This document shows, one piece after another, positions 35,851 to 45,640 of a stretch of 64,000 bases of DNA. The position numbers and the translations under genes were made by a program. The notes beneath the pieces were generated by a model. That model ran no database searches, was not told where the DNA came from, and saw only the letters and a program-made list of their open reading frames with translations. Source of the stretch: Pseudomonas sp. LD120 (GTDB lineage Bacteria; Pseudomonadota; Gammaproteobacteria; Pseudomonadales; Pseudomonadaceae); the NCBI RefSeq assembly GCF_009861525.1, contig NZ_WVHL01000006.1, positions 124,001-188,000 of the forward strand, read 5' to 3'. How positions within the stretch are numbered: position 1 is the first letter of the stretch; every line of letters begins with the position of its first letter.

Positions 35851-36183
35851 TCAACGGCCGTTGTTACGGCACAGGCCCAGGACCTGATATTCGATGGTAT
35901 TGAGGCGGCCGGCGGAATCCTCATAAGTCATGCGCGACGGCACCACCTTGCAAGACTTGATCGGCGCAGTGACGCTGACTACCTTGGCGATATCCAGCGC
36001 CATGCCATAGCGATAGCTCTGCACCACCGGTGCCGCCTTGCCCTGGTTTGCCGCGTAACGCTCCATGGCCTTCTGGTTCTCCACCATGGCCCGGGCAAAG
36101 CTGCGATCACCACCGCCTTCGGCCAGGACCAGGGAAGAGACACCGAGCAAGAGCGCGGCAAGACTTGCGTTGAATCGCTTCAT
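35851..36183 (-). CDS. DUF2790-like small periplasmic protein
   Basis: 110 residues from the ATG at 36183. Signal peptide MKRFNASLAALLLGVSSLVLA, cleaved about residue 21. The mature part with YRYGMALDIAKVVSV ... CKVVPSRMTYEDSAGRLNTIEYQVLG matches the Pseudomonas DUF2790 family of small secreted proteins, often found near metal or stress regulators. Two Cys could form a disulfide. Function unknown. The AGTTGAC-region upstream was not resolved into a promoter. Confidence 0.75.
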   Translation of the reverse strand: MKRFNASLAALLLGVSSLVLAEGGGDRSFARAMVENQKAMERYAANQGKAAPVVQSYRYGMALDIAKVVSVTAPIKSCKVVPSRMTYEDSAGRLNTIEYQVLGLCRNNGR

Positions 36184-36514
36184 GACCGTTTCCTCATCCA
36201 GTTGACACCAACGAGGATAAAGAGCCGACCCTGTCAGAATGATCGCAGGCACATTACTTATCTGTAATGCACCCGCCCGCACTGCCCCGGTGCGCCATCG
36301 GACACCCGGTTCATCGGGGTTTCAGGGACGCCGCCAGCGCCTGTCGACGAGCCTTTCTTGCACAATTGTAATCAGCGGGTCACCGCGCCGTTATCTGCCG
36401 TTTGCAACTATCGACGACGACTTTCAGGGCGTTACCACGCCTGTTGGTCGAGCCCAATAAGAACGCCTCTGGCGATATAAAAGTTGATAGCTGCCAACAC
36501 TCAGGAGCGACCCC

Positions 36515-37842
36515 ATGCGTATCCCCCCCCCTTGTCCCTGTCCGTGCTCACCGCGGTACTGGGGTTGTGTCCCGTGGCCGCAGTGGCCGCCGAGGAACGC
36601 CCCGAAGGCTTTGTCGAAGGCAGCCGCCTCGACGTGCTGCTACGCAATTACTACTTCAATCGTGACGATCGCAAAGGCCAGTCCAGCCCCACCGGCAACG
36701 GTTATTCCGAAGCCTGGGCCCAGGGCCTGATCGGCAAGTTCGAATCCGGTTTCACCCAGGGCACGGTCGGCTTCGGTATCGACGCCTTTGCCATGTATGG
36801 CCTCAAGCTCGACTCCGGCAACGGGCGCAGCGGCGGCCGTGGCTCCTTCGGCATGCTGCCGGTGAACCACGACAACGAGCCCGCCGATGGCTACGGCAAG
36901 GCCGGTGGCGCGGTAAAAGTACGGGCCCTGGACACTGTGCTGAAAGTCGGCGACGTGTTCCCCAAGACCCCGGTGGTGCACTACGGTGACTCGCGCCTGC
37001 TGCCAGAAAGCTTTCGCGGAATGACTCTGGAAAACACCAGCCTCGAGGGTCTCAACCTGCAGGGCGGGCGCCTGCACGCCATGAGCCAGCCCGACAGCAG
37101 CGGCCTGCGCGACGGCTTCGCCACCTTCTACGCCGGCAAGGTCGACTCGCCCTGGGTCGGCTACTTCGGTGGCGACTACAGGCTCAACCCCCACCTCAGT
37201 TTCAGCCTCTACAGCAGCCGCCTGAAAGACGCCTGGGATCAGTACTACTTCGGTACGGCGGTGAACTACCCGGTGTCCGACGACCTGACCCTGTTCAGCG
37301 GCTTCAACTATTACAAGGCTGTGGACGAGGGCAAGAAACTGCTGGGCGAGTTCGACAACAACATCTGGAGCGCCAAGGTCGGCGCCACCTACGGCGCCCA
37401 CACCCTGGCCCTGTCGCACCAGCGCAACAACGGTAACGACGACTTCGACTACCTGCGCCAGTCGGACTCGATCTTCCTCGACAACTCGATCCAGTACAGC
37501 GACTTCAACTCGCCCAAGGAGCGTTCGTGGATGGTCCGCTACGACCTGGACATGCAGACCCTGGGCATTCCCGGGCTGTCGTTCATGACCCGTTACGCCC
37601 GAGGCCGCGACGCCGACTACAGCCACGCCAACGCGGTGTACATGCGCCGCGACGCGGCGGGTGATCCGCTGACCGATCAACGTCGCTGGGAACGGGATAT
37701 CGAAGCCAAATACGTGTTCCAGGACGGCACGCTCAAGGACCTGTCCCTGCGCATCCGCCAGGCAACCATCCGCTCCAGCCAGTTCGAATCCGACCTGGAG
37801 GAATTCCGGCTGATCGTCGAGTACCCACTGGCCCTGCTCTAA
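36515..37842 (+). CDS. OprD-family outer-membrane porin, start disrupted by a C9 tract
   Basis: Porin of about 440 residues: an 18-strand OprD-type barrel with RPEGFVEGSRLDVLLRNYYFNRD at the mature N-terminus and the conserved DFGIGIDAFAMYGLKLD-like segment near 90 (seen as VGFGIDAFAMYGLKLDSG). Such porins take up amino acids, peptides or aromatic acids. The ATG at 36515 has CAGGAG upstream but is out of frame: after MRIPPP a run of nine C puts it in the wrong register. Ten (or seven) C would give MRIPPPLSLSVLTAVLGLC, a proper signal peptide. The frame is otherwise open back to a TTG at 36484 without a ribosome site. Confidence 0.8.
36523..36531 (+). repeat. C9 homopolymer at the porin start
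   Basis: Nine C located four codons after the ATG at 36515. Gain of one C restores the porin frame. See the porin entry. Confidence 0.8.
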
Positions 37843-37851
37843 AGCGTCTGG

Positions 37852-37875
37852 CCGGGCAGGTTACGGCCTGTCCGG
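37852..37875 (+). terminator. Hairpin after the porin gene
   Basis: CCGGGCAGG / CCTGTCCGG, nine pairs with one wobble, loop TTACGG, ten bases past the stop. The T run is poor (TGTTAAAACTTC). Confidence 0.5.
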
Positions 37876-38018
37876 TGTTAAAACTTCTTCACAGACTCGC
37901 GCCTTTCAGAACGGTAATATCGGCCTCACCTTCTCGTTAGGTTGGCCTCCCTATACTCCCGGACACACTCAAATCCGCCGGACTTTCCCCGGCTCGATAG
38001 CTTGTCAGGAGACCATCC

Positions 38019-38240
38019 ATGCACCCAACCCAATTGTTGTTGATCGGCCTTCTGGCCACGACCGGCTCGGCCACCTGGGCGGCTGATGGCAGCGAACGCC
38101 CGCAGCAAGTTCGTGAAGATTTCCTGGCCAGCCAGGAACAGATTCACGGCGATGCCAACCAGCAAACCGCCAGCACCGACGGCACCGGCAAAGCCCCCCG
38201 TGATGCGTCATCGTCCAACGCGGCCGCACAAGACATCTGA
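38019..38240 (+). CDS. Small secreted protein of unknown function
   Basis: 73 residues with a signal peptide (MHPTQLLLIGLLATTGSATWA, cleaved about residue 21) and a polar, Gln/Ser/Asp-rich mature part without Cys (ADGSERPQQVREDFLASQEQ...). GGAG lies upstream of the ATG. It sits between the porin and the insertion sequence, with two hairpins downstream. No family recognised. Confidence 0.65.
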   Translation: MHPTQLLLIGLLATTGSATWAADGSERPQQVREDFLASQEQIHGDANQQTASTDGTGKAPRDASSSNAAAQDI

Positions 38241-38262
38241 GCGCCGTTGCCCACAGAGCACG

Positions 38263-38315
38263 TTCATCTCTTGAAGCGTTTTTTCTGATGCTCCTTTGGA
38301 AAGAGATGAATTTTT
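38263..38315 (+). terminator. Long-loop hairpin with T run
   Basis: Perfect 10-bp repeat TTCATCTCTT (38263-38272) / AAGAGATGAA (38301-38310), then T5. The 28-base loop is unusual for a terminator and may be structured. Confidence 0.5.
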
Positions 38316-38342
38316 AGCGTCCCTCATGGGGCGCTTTTTTTT
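38316..38342 (+). terminator. Terminator cut by the insertion sequence
   Basis: AGCGTCCC / GGGGCGCT stem with loop TCAT, followed by T8. The insertion sequence begins directly after the T tract, and T6 recurs at its far side. Confidence 0.75.
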
Positions 38343-39650
38343 GGTTCTTCACGGAATCCCGGGAAACATAGAAACAAGAACGCCGATTTGATCGATGATG
38401 TTCGTGCGAGCAAACACATCTAAAAAACCGGCGTTCTTATGCGCGATATTAATACTTTCCTTCCTTTTTGGGAGGGCTTTTCTGTCGTCACCATCAAGCC
38501 TGATGGCGATGCGCTTCAGATCGACCTGATTCCCCACGCCACCCGATTCCCTTCCTGTAGCGGCTGCCAAAAAACCTGTTCAACCACCCATGAGTATTGC
38601 GAGCGAGTTGTCCGCGATTTACCGATTCTCGGCCGTGCGGTGCGCCTCAACGTGTTGCTCAGACGTGTTGGCTGTCGTGACTGCGGTAAACGCATGGAGG
38701 CCGTCAGTTGGCTGGATCGCTATGCCCGCATGACGCGGCGTCTGGCGGAGGCCGTCACTCAAGCCTGCGAAGGCCATGCGACGCTGCATGTGGCGCAGTT
38801 GTTCGGGCTGCACTGGGACACCGTTCGGTTGCTGGAGCGGCGCGCGTTGCAAGTGGCCTTGAGCGCGCTCCCCAAAGCCCAACCACGACGTCTAGTGATG
38901 GACGAGTTCGCACTGTTCAAAGGTCACCGTTATGCCAGCGTGGTGCTGGACGCGGATACACCACGAGTGCTGTGGATCGGCGAGGGTCGCAGCCGAGCAG
39001 CGGTCAGGCCTTTCTTCGAAGAGCTGGGGCCAGAGGGTTGTGCTCGAATCGAAGCAGTGGCGATGGACATGAACACCGCTTTTGACCTGGAGGTTCGTCA
39101 GCACTGTCCCAACGCGCGAGTGGTCTACGACCTCTTCCATGTGGTGGCCAAATATGGCCGAGAGGTGATTGACCGGGTCCGCGTCGATGAGGCTAATCGA
39201 TTGCGTCACGACAAGCCTGCCCGCAAGGTTATCAAGCAGGCGCGATGGTTGTTGCTGCGCAATGCGCAGAACTTGAAAACGCCGGAACAACAGGTCCGCC
39301 TGGAGGATCTGCTGGCAGCCAACCAAGCGTTGATGACGGTCTATTTGATGAAGGCTGAACTCAAAACACTCTGGACCCCGAGTACTGCCTGGGGCTGGCG
39401 ATCGGCCTGGAAGCGATGGCTGCGCCATGCGCATGAAAGCGAAATACCAGCACTGATCCAGTTCGCCAAACGGCTAAAGGATTACTGGCGGGGCATCGTG
39501 AGCCGGGTTCGCTGGCCGATGCACACGGGGCAGTTGGAAGGAATAAACAATCGAATAAAGGTCATTAAGCGGATGGCGTACGGTTACCGAGATAGCGAAT
39601 TCTTTTTCATGAAGATCAAGAGCGTCTTTCCCGGTAATCCGTGAAGAGCC
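38343..39650 (+). mobile_element. ISL3-family insertion sequence
   Basis: 1308-bp element. Terminal inverted repeats of 24 bp: left 38343-38366 begins GGTTCTTCACGGAATCCC, right 39627-39650 reads GGCTCTTCACGGATTACC inward; three mismatches. It holds a single transposase gene. Flanks are T8 on the left and T6 then GC on the right, consistent with a short T-rich target duplication, the 8-bp duplication usual for ISL3 being imperfect or blurred by the T run. The target was the T tract of a terminator. Confidence 0.9.
38439..39644 (+). CDS. ISL3-family transposase
   Basis: 401 residues, apparently intact. An N-terminal zinc-binding region has Cys pairs at 40/43 and 79/82, then a helix-turn-helix (LHVAQLFGLHWDTVRLLE). 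The DDE catalytic core includes Asp155 (VMDEFALFKGH), Asp210 (VAMDMNTAF) and Glu367 (TGQLEGINNRIK). The stop codon lies inside the right inverted repeat. It should still be able to move the element. Confidence 0.93.
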   Translation: MRDINTFLPFWEGFSVVTIKPDGDALQIDLIPHATRFPSCSGCQKTCSTTHEYCERVVRDLPILGRAVRLNVLLRRVGCRDCGKRMEAVSWLDRYARMTRRLAEAVTQACEGHATLHVAQLFGLHWDTVRLLERRALQVALSALPKAQPRRLVMDEFALFKGHRYASVVLDADTPRVLWIGEGRSRAAVRPFFEELGPEGCARIEAVAMDMNTAFDLEVRQHCPNARVVYDLFHVVAKYGREVIDRVRVDEANRLRHDKPARKVIKQARWLLLRNAQNLKTPEQQVRLEDLLAANQALMTVYLMKAELKTLWTPSTAWGWRSAWKRWLRHAHESEIPALIQFAKRLKDYWRGIVSRVRWPMHTGQLEGINNRIKVIKRMAYGYRDSEFFFMKIKSVFPGNP

Positions 39651-39684
39651 TTTTTTGCCCCAAATCTGCCGCAGGACTGGCATC

Positions 39685-39834
39685 TGTAGCCGCTGCTGAG
39701 CCAAGGCGAAGCTACGCAAAGGTCCGTAGGACCTTGCCTGACAATCTCCAGCCAAACCCGCAGCGGCCTCAAGAGCGCCGCGCCCTTCGACGGAGTGCCG
39801 CCCAGCCCGTTCGCAGCCTGCGGCAGCGGCTACA
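39685..39834. repeat. REP-like inverted pair
   Basis: TGTAGCCGCTG (39685-39695) and CAGCGGCTACA (39824-39834) are perfect inverted copies about 128 bases apart, with palindromic GC-rich sequence between them. This is the outline of a Pseudomonas REP doublet (BIME). It fills the gap between the insertion sequence and the 3' end of czcA. Confidence 0.6.
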
Positions 39835-39849
39835 AGAAGCAGCACGCGA

Positions 39850-42800
39850 TCAGTCCTCTTCCCTGCGGTGGGCCCAGTGGTACAGCGCCGGCAGGACCAG
39901 CAGGGTGAGAACGGTGGAGGACAGGATGCCACCTATCACCACGGTGGCCAGAGGGCGTTGCACGTCGGCACCGGTGCCGGTAGCCAAGGCCATGGGGATG
40001 AAACCCAGGGACGCCACCAAAGCGGTCATCAGCACCGGGCGCAGGCGGGTCAGGGCCCCTTCGTGAATCGCCATGGACAAGCCACGACCCTCTTCGCGCA
40101 GGTTGCGGATGAAGGCGATCATCACCAGGCCGTTGAGCACCGCGACCCCGGACAGGGCAATGAACCCCACACCCGCCGAGATCGACAGTGGGATGTCCCG
40201 CAGCCACAAGGCCATGATCCCGCCGGTCAAGGCAAAGGGAATGCCACTGAACACCAGCAGGCCGTCCTTGAGGTTGTTGAACATCATGAACAACAGGCCA
40301 AACACCAGCAGCAGAGCCACCGGCACCACCACTTGTAGGCGCTCGGAGGCTTCTTGCAATTGCTCGAACTGGCCACCCCAGGTGGTCCAGTAACCCGCGG
40401 GGACCTTGACCTTGGCTTCGATCATGGCCGTGGCCTCTTCAACGAAGGAGCCGATGTCGCGGCCGCGCACGTTGGCGCTGACGATCACCAGGCGCTTGCC
40501 GTTCTCGCGACTGATCTGGTTGGGGCCCAGCACCAGGTCGAGGCTGGCCACTTGCGCCAGGCTGATAAAGCCAATCTGCCCGCTGGCCGCGCCCGCCATC
40601 GCCGGGATCGGGATCAGCAGCCGCGACAGGCCATCGATGTCGGTACGCAGTGGATCCGCCAGGCGCACCACCATGTCGAAGCGCCGGTCGCCTTCGTACA
40701 GGGTGCCGGCCTGGCGCCCACCCACCGCCACCGCAAGGGTGTCTTGCACATCGCCCACGTTCAGGCCGAAACGTGCGGCCTTGTCGCGATCGATGTTGAT
40801 GGTCAACACCGGCAAGCCGGAGGTTTGCTCGACCTTGACTTCCGAGGCGCCCGAGAGCCCTTGCAAGGCCGTGGCGATGTCATTGGCGGTCTTGTTCAGC
40901 ACTGTCATGTCGTCGCCGAATACCTTGACCGCCACATCGCTGCGCACCCCGGAAATCAGTTCGTTGAAGCGCAGTTGGATCGGTTGCGACAGCTCGTAGG
41001 CGCTGCCGGGCACCCGGGCGCTGGCGCGCTGGATATCGGCGATCAGGGCCTCGCGGGATTTACCCGGGTCGGGCCACTGGGCCTTGGGCTTGAGCATCAC
41101 GTAACTGTCGGAAATATTCGGCGGCATCGGGTCCGAGGCGATCTCTGCGGTGCCGGTACGGGCAAACACCCGCTCGATTTCCGGCACCTGCGCCAGCAGG
41201 GTTTTCTCCAGACGCTGCTGCAGGTCCACCGATTGCGTGAGGCTGGTACCGGGCACCCGCAACGCCTGCTGGGCGAAGTCGCCCTCGCTGAGGCTGGGGA
41301 TGAATTCGCTGCCCATGCGGCTGGCCACGCCGGCGCTGCCCAACAGGATTAGCCCCACCAGGGCAACGGTCGGACCACGCCGGGCCATGACCCAGTCCAG
41401 CACCGGCGCGTAGCCGCGCTTGGCGCTGCGCATCAGCAGGTTTTCCTCTTCCTTGACCTTGCCGGTGACGAACAGCGCGATGGCCGCCGGGACGAAGGTC
41501 ACCGACAGAATCATCGCCCCCAACAGCGCCATGACCACGGTGAACGCCATGGGATGAAACATCTTCCCGGCCACCCCGGTGAGGGCGAAGATCGGCAGGT
41601 ACACCACCATGATGATCAACTGGCCGAAGATCAGCGCCCGGCGGGCTTCCTTGGCTGCGGCAAAGACTTCATGCAAGCGCTCGGAGCGGGTCAGCAGGCG
41701 CCCGTGGCGCTGCTGGGCATGGGCCAGGCGGCGGATGGCGTTTTCCACGATGACCACCGCGCCGTCAACGATGATGCCGAAGTCCAGGGCACCGAGGCTC
41801 ATCAGGTTGGCGCTGACCTTGTTGCTGAACATGCCGGTGAAGGTGAACAGCATCGACAGCGGAATCACCAGGGCGGTGATCAGTGCCGCGCGGATGTTGC
41901 CCAGGAACAGGAACAGAATCACGATCACCAACAGCGCGCCCTCGAAGAGGTTCTTCTTCACCGTGGCGATGGCTTTTTCCACCAGGTGGGTGCGGTCATA
42001 CACGGTGACCGCCACCACTCCTTCGGGCAGCGAGCGATTGATTTCTTCGAGTTTTTTCGCCACCGCCTGGGACACGCTGCGGCTGTTCTCGCCGATCAGC
42101 ATGAACACCGTGCCCAGCACCACTTCCCGGCCGTTCTCGGTGGCCGCGCCGGTGCGCAGTTCGCGACCGATCTGTACCTGGGCGACATTGCGCACGCGGA
42201 TCGGCGTGCCGTCGCTGCGGCTGATGACGATGTTGGCGATGTCCTCGATGGACGCCAGTTGCCCCGGAGCGCGGATCAGCAACTGCTCGCCGCCGCGCTC
42301 GATGTAGCCGGCGCCGACATTGGCGTTATTGCGTTCCAGGGCGGTCAGCAGGTCATTGAGGGTCAGCTTGTAGGCTGCCAGGCGCTTGGGATCCGGGGCG
42401 ATCTGGTACTCCTTGGCAAAGCCACCGATGGTGTTGATCTCGGCCACGCCGGGCACGTTGCGCAACTGCGGCTTGATGATCCAGTCCTGGATCACCCGCA
42501 GATCGGTGGGCGTGTACGGCGTGCCATCCTCCTTGCGCGCGCCGTCTTCGGCTTCCACGGTCCACAGGAAGATTTCCCCCAGGCCAGTGGAGATCGGCCC
42601 CATCACCGCCTCCACACCTTGAGGCAATTGCTCGCGAGCCACTTGCAGGCGCTCGTTGACCAGTTGCCGGGCGAAAAACAGGTCGGTGCCGTCCTTGAAG
42701 ATCACTGTCACCTGGGACAGCCCCGAGCGCGACAGCGAGCGGGTCTGCTGCAAACCCGGCAGCCCGGCCATGGCGGTCTCGATGGGAAAGGTGATGCGCT

Positions 42801-42987
42801 GTTCGGTTTCCAGGGGCGAAAAACCCGGCGCCGCCGAGTTGATCTGCACCTGGACGTTGGTGATGTCGGGGACCGCGTCGATCGGCAGCTTCTGGTAGCT
42901 GGCGATGCCGACCCCGGCCATCAGCAGCACCGCCAACAGGACGATGATGCGCTGCTCGATGGCGAATTGAATGAGGCGCTCAAACAT
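39850..42987 (-). CDS. czcA: Heavy-metal RND efflux pump CzcA
   Basis: 1045-residue inner-membrane RND transporter, 12 helices with two large periplasmic loops. The helix-4 motif DFGIIVDGAVVIVEN (around residue 405) is the HME1 signature linked to Co, Zn and Cd export. It works as a trimer with CzcB and CzcC, using proton motive force to expel metal from periplasm or cytoplasm. Last gene of the czcCBA operon, 26 bases after czcB; REP sequence follows. Confidence 0.95.
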   Translation of the reverse strand: MFERLIQFAIEQRIIVLLAVLLMAGVGIASYQKLPIDAVPDITNVQVQINSAAPGFSPLETEQRITFPIETAMAGLPGLQQTRSLSRSGLSQVTVIFKDGTDLFFARQLVNERLQVAREQLPQGVEAVMGPISTGLGEIFLWTVEAEDGARKEDGTPYTPTDLRVIQDWIIKPQLRNVPGVAEINTIGGFAKEYQIAPDPKRLAAYKLTLNDLLTALERNNANVGAGYIERGGEQLLIRAPGQLASIEDIANIVISRSDGTPIRVRNVAQVQIGRELRTGAATENGREVVLGTVFMLIGENSRSVSQAVAKKLEEINRSLPEGVVAVTVYDRTHLVEKAIATVKKNLFEGALLVIVILFLFLGNIRAALITALVIPLSMLFTFTGMFSNKVSANLMSLGALDFGIIVDGAVVIVENAIRRLAHAQQRHGRLLTRSERLHEVFAAAKEARRALIFGQLIIMVVYLPIFALTGVAGKMFHPMAFTVVMALLGAMILSVTFVPAAIALFVTGKVKEEENLLMRSAKRGYAPVLDWVMARRGPTVALVGLILLGSAGVASRMGSEFIPSLSEGDFAQQALRVPGTSLTQSVDLQQRLEKTLLAQVPEIERVFARTGTAEIASDPMPPNISDSYVMLKPKAQWPDPGKSREALIADIQRASARVPGSAYELSQPIQLRFNELISGVRSDVAVKVFGDDMTVLNKTANDIATALQGLSGASEVKVEQTSGLPVLTINIDRDKAARFGLNVGDVQDTLAVAVGGRQAGTLYEGDRRFDMVVRLADPLRTDIDGLSRLLIPIPAMAGAASGQIGFISLAQVASLDLVLGPNQISRENGKRLVIVSANVRGRDIGSFVEEATAMIEAKVKVPAGYWTTWGGQFEQLQEASERLQVVVPVALLLVFGLLFMMFNNLKDGLLVFSGIPFALTGGIMALWLRDIPLSISAGVGFIALSGVAVLNGLVMIAFIRNLREEGRGLSMAIHEGALTRLRPVLMTALVASLGFIPMALATGTGADVQRPLATVVIGGILSSTVLTLLVLPALYHWAHRREED

Positions 42988-43013
42988 GGGAAATCACTCT
43001 GTGCTGTGACCGA

Positions 43014-44189
43014 TCAATGGCCATGGTCGGCCGAGCCTTTGCCCAGCTCGGACTTGAGGGTGAAGCTGCCACGGGTGGCGACCCGGGCCCCGACGGCCAA
43101 GCCTTCGCGGACCTCGACAAAACCGTCATCGCTGGCACCGATGACCACCGGCGTGGCCTGGAAGCCCTCGGCGACCCGGACAAACACCGAAGGCCGGTCT
43201 TCCACGGTCTGGATCGCCGTCTGCGGCACAGTGACCGGTACGTCGAAGGCCTCGGTGGCCACCTGCACCGAGACGAACAGCCCCGGACGCCAAGCCTCGT
43301 CGGGGTTGGCCAAGGTCACTCGGACCGGGGCGGTCCGACTCTGTTCACCCAAGAGGCTGCCGACATAGGCCACCCGGCCCTGGACCTGAGTCCCCAGTTC
43401 GCTGGAGCTGACCGTCACGGGCTGGCCGACCCGGACCTTGTCCAGGTCCTGGGGAAACACCCCAAAGGTGGCCCAGACCCGGGACAGATCGGACAGGGTG
43501 AACGCGGCGCTGTTGTCGCTCACCACCTCACCGACGCTGAGGTGCTTTTCCACCACCACGCCGTCGAATGGCGCGCGCATTTCATAGCGATTGCCGCCCA
43601 ACAACTGCGCGCTGCCGCTCAGGGCGTTCATTTTCTGCCGGGCATTGTTGAGGGCGATTTGTGCTTCTTGCAGGTTCTGGCGGGCCAGCAGGTAATCCTG
43701 CTCGGCGGAGATCTGGTCGATCCACAACTGGCGTTCGCGCTCGAAGGTGGTACGGGCCAGCTCCAACCGGCGCCCGGCGGCCGCCAGCTCGCTGCGCTGA
43801 TCGGACACCTGTTGACTGGCGATCACCGCCAACAGCTCACCGCGCTTGATCGACTGCCCGAGATTGACCCGCACCGACTCCACCACCCCGGCCGCCCGGG
43901 GCACGATGTGCGAGGTGCGGTCTTCATCGAAGCGAATCTCCCCCGGCAGGCTGAGCAAGCGCTTGAGGCGCCGCGGGCCGGCCACGGCCAACTCGACCCC
44001 GGCGGCCTGGATCTGCTCGGGACTCAGTTCCAGGTGCCCTTGCTCTGCGTGCCCGGGCTGCTCTTGTGCCGCGGGGGCCTTGACCTGGGAGGCGGCCGGA
44101 GCAACCGACAGTTCAGGCAGCAGCAAAACGGCCAACCCAAGGCCGAGCACTGCACTGACGGCCACAACGAGGCTGCGTTTTTTATCCAT
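43014..44189 (-). CDS. czcB: Metal efflux periplasmic adaptor CzcB
   Basis: 391 residues. N-terminal membrane anchor/signal (SLVVAVSAVLGLGLAVLLLPE), then a His-containing linker (GHAEQGHLELS), a lipoyl/biotinyl-like half (GVVESVRVNLGQSIKRGELLAVI), a coiled coil (about 140-190), and barrel domains with FDGVVVEKHLSVGEVV. It ends in GSADHGH, a possible metal-binding tail. It bridges CzcA and CzcC. 200 bases separate it from czcC. Confidence 0.93.
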   Translation of the reverse strand: MDKKRSLVVAVSAVLGLGLAVLLLPELSVAPAASQVKAPAAQEQPGHAEQGHLELSPEQIQAAGVELAVAGPRRLKRLLSLPGEIRFDEDRTSHIVPRAAGVVESVRVNLGQSIKRGELLAVIASQQVSDQRSELAAAGRRLELARTTFERERQLWIDQISAEQDYLLARQNLQEAQIALNNARQKMNALSGSAQLLGGNRYEMRAPFDGVVVEKHLSVGEVVSDNSAAFTLSDLSRVWATFGVFPQDLDKVRVGQPVTVSSSELGTQVQGRVAYVGSLLGEQSRTAPVRVTLANPDEAWRPGLFVSVQVATEAFDVPVTVPQTAIQTVEDRPSVFVRVAEGFQATPVVIGASDDGFVEVREGLAVGARVATRGSFTLKSELGKGSADHGH

Positions 44190-44389
44190 GAAGGCTCCTG
44201 AAAGAATCGAGGTTCGGCGGCGCCGGGCGCGGCCTTACGAGCTAGAGGGAAAGAAGAATCGATCGAAGGCCCTATGCCATTCGTGCACGCACCCATGCCG
44301 GGGCCCGTCGTCAGGCTCCACCGGGGGCGCTGCGCTGCAATCACTGACCAGCAACGCGACCACACAGGTCAGGCCCCGCAGCCAGGCGT

Positions 44390-45640
44390 TCACCACCGGG
44401 CAAGGTCACCGTAGATGCGTTCGATGCGCACCCTGGCCTCGGTGGTTTGTGCCACCGCGGCCAGGTACTGGTGACGGGCGTTGATCAGCGTGCGCTGGGC
44501 ATCCAACACGTCGAGGAAGCTGAACTTGCCCATTTCGAAACCCCGAGTGGCGCTGTCCACGGCACTCTGGGCGGCGGGCAGCAGGGCCTGATTGAAAGAC
44601 CGCACCTCGCCCTGGGCCGTGCGCCATTGCGCCAGGGCCTGACGGGTTTCACTGCGCAGGCGCAGCTCGGTGGCGTTGCGCACATCACGGGCTTGATCGA
44701 CCCGCCGCGCCGCCGACAGCACGTTGCCTTGGTTGCGATTGAACAGCGGCAGCGGCAGCGATACCCCCACCAGGTTCACCCGCTCACGGGCCGCGGCGTC
44801 ATACTGACTGCCGATGCTCAGGTCCAGGTTGGGAATCCGCTGAGCCTGCTCCAGCCCCAGGGACGCCTCGCGCTGGACGATCGCCTGCTCCGCCAGGCGC
44901 AACTCGGCGGTTTCCTGCAATCGCCCCAGCAACTGCGCCGCCGTCGGCAACCGCGGCGCCGTCAGCGGCGGGTCCTGTACGCCAGCAAAATCCGTGGTGC
45001 TGCTGCCGGTCACCCTGGCCAACTGCCGATAGGCGTTGGCCTGTTCCATTTGTCCACGCTTGAGTTCCAGGCGCACTTGCGCCAACTGCACCTGGGCCCG
45101 CGTGGCCTCCACCGGCGAGGCCTTGCCGGCGTTGACCTGGCCCTGAGCCACGCGCACCCCACGTTCGGCCAGGGCCAAGGAGCGCCCGGCCAGGCGCGTA
45201 CTCTCCTGGGCCCGCAGCGCGGCGAAATACGCCTCCAGCACATCAGCCCGCAGTTGATTGCGGCGCCGTTCCAGCTCCAAGGCCGCCAGCGCTTGCTCGC
45301 CACTGGCCAGCGCCACCCGGGCACTACGCTTGCCCCCCAGCTCCAGCGCCTGACTGAGCTTGACCGTCGTGGTGCGCGAGTCGCGGCGGGTGTCCTCGGC
45401 CTCCACCGACAACACCGGGTTGGGCATCAGGCCAGCCTGCTGGCGGGCGCCCTGGGCGATATCGATTTCCCAGCGTGCGGCCGCCTGCTCAGGGTTGTTG
45501 GCAAAAGCCCTGTCCAGGGCACTATCCAGGCTCAGTAACGGTTGTTCAGCAGCGCTCAGGGGCGGCGCCGCCAACGCCAATAACAGCATCACCAGGTACG
45601 GGCGCGCCCGCCGCTCGGAAGGTCTCGGGAAAGTCGGCAT
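44390..45640 (-). CDS. czcC: Outer-membrane efflux protein CzcC
   Basis: 416-residue TolC-like outer-membrane factor with a signal peptide ending near residue 31 (PPLSAAEQ) and two long-helix repeats (ALDRAFANNPEQAAARWEIDIAQGARQQAGLMPNP ...; GVSLPLPLFNRNQGNVLSAARRVDQARD ...). It forms the exit duct of the CzcCBA pump. First gene of the operon and divergent from the response regulator at 46018. Confidence 0.92.
   Translation of the reverse strand: MPTFPRPSERRARPYLVMLLLALAAPPLSAAEQPLLSLDSALDRAFANNPEQAAARWEIDIAQGARQQAGLMPNPVLSVEAEDTRRDSRTTTVKLSQALELGGKRSARVALASGEQALAALELERRRNQLRADVLEAYFAALRAQESTRLAGRSLALAERGVRVAQGQVNAGKASPVEATRAQVQLAQVRLELKRGQMEQANAYRQLARVTGSSTTDFAGVQDPPLTAPRLPTAAQLLGRLQETAELRLAEQAIVQREASLGLEQAQRIPNLDLSIGSQYDAAARERVNLVGVSLPLPLFNRNQGNVLSAARRVDQARDVRNATELRLRSETRQALAQWRTAQGEVRSFNQALLPAAQSAVDSATRGFEMGKFSFLDVLDAQRTLINARHQYLAAVAQTTEARVRIERIYGDLARW

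Noticed and set aside
40354..43368. Plus-strand open frames (332 and 604 codons) opposite czcA and czcB
   Set aside because: Shadows of strongly supported metal-efflux genes; compositions rich in His, Gln and Arg without domains.
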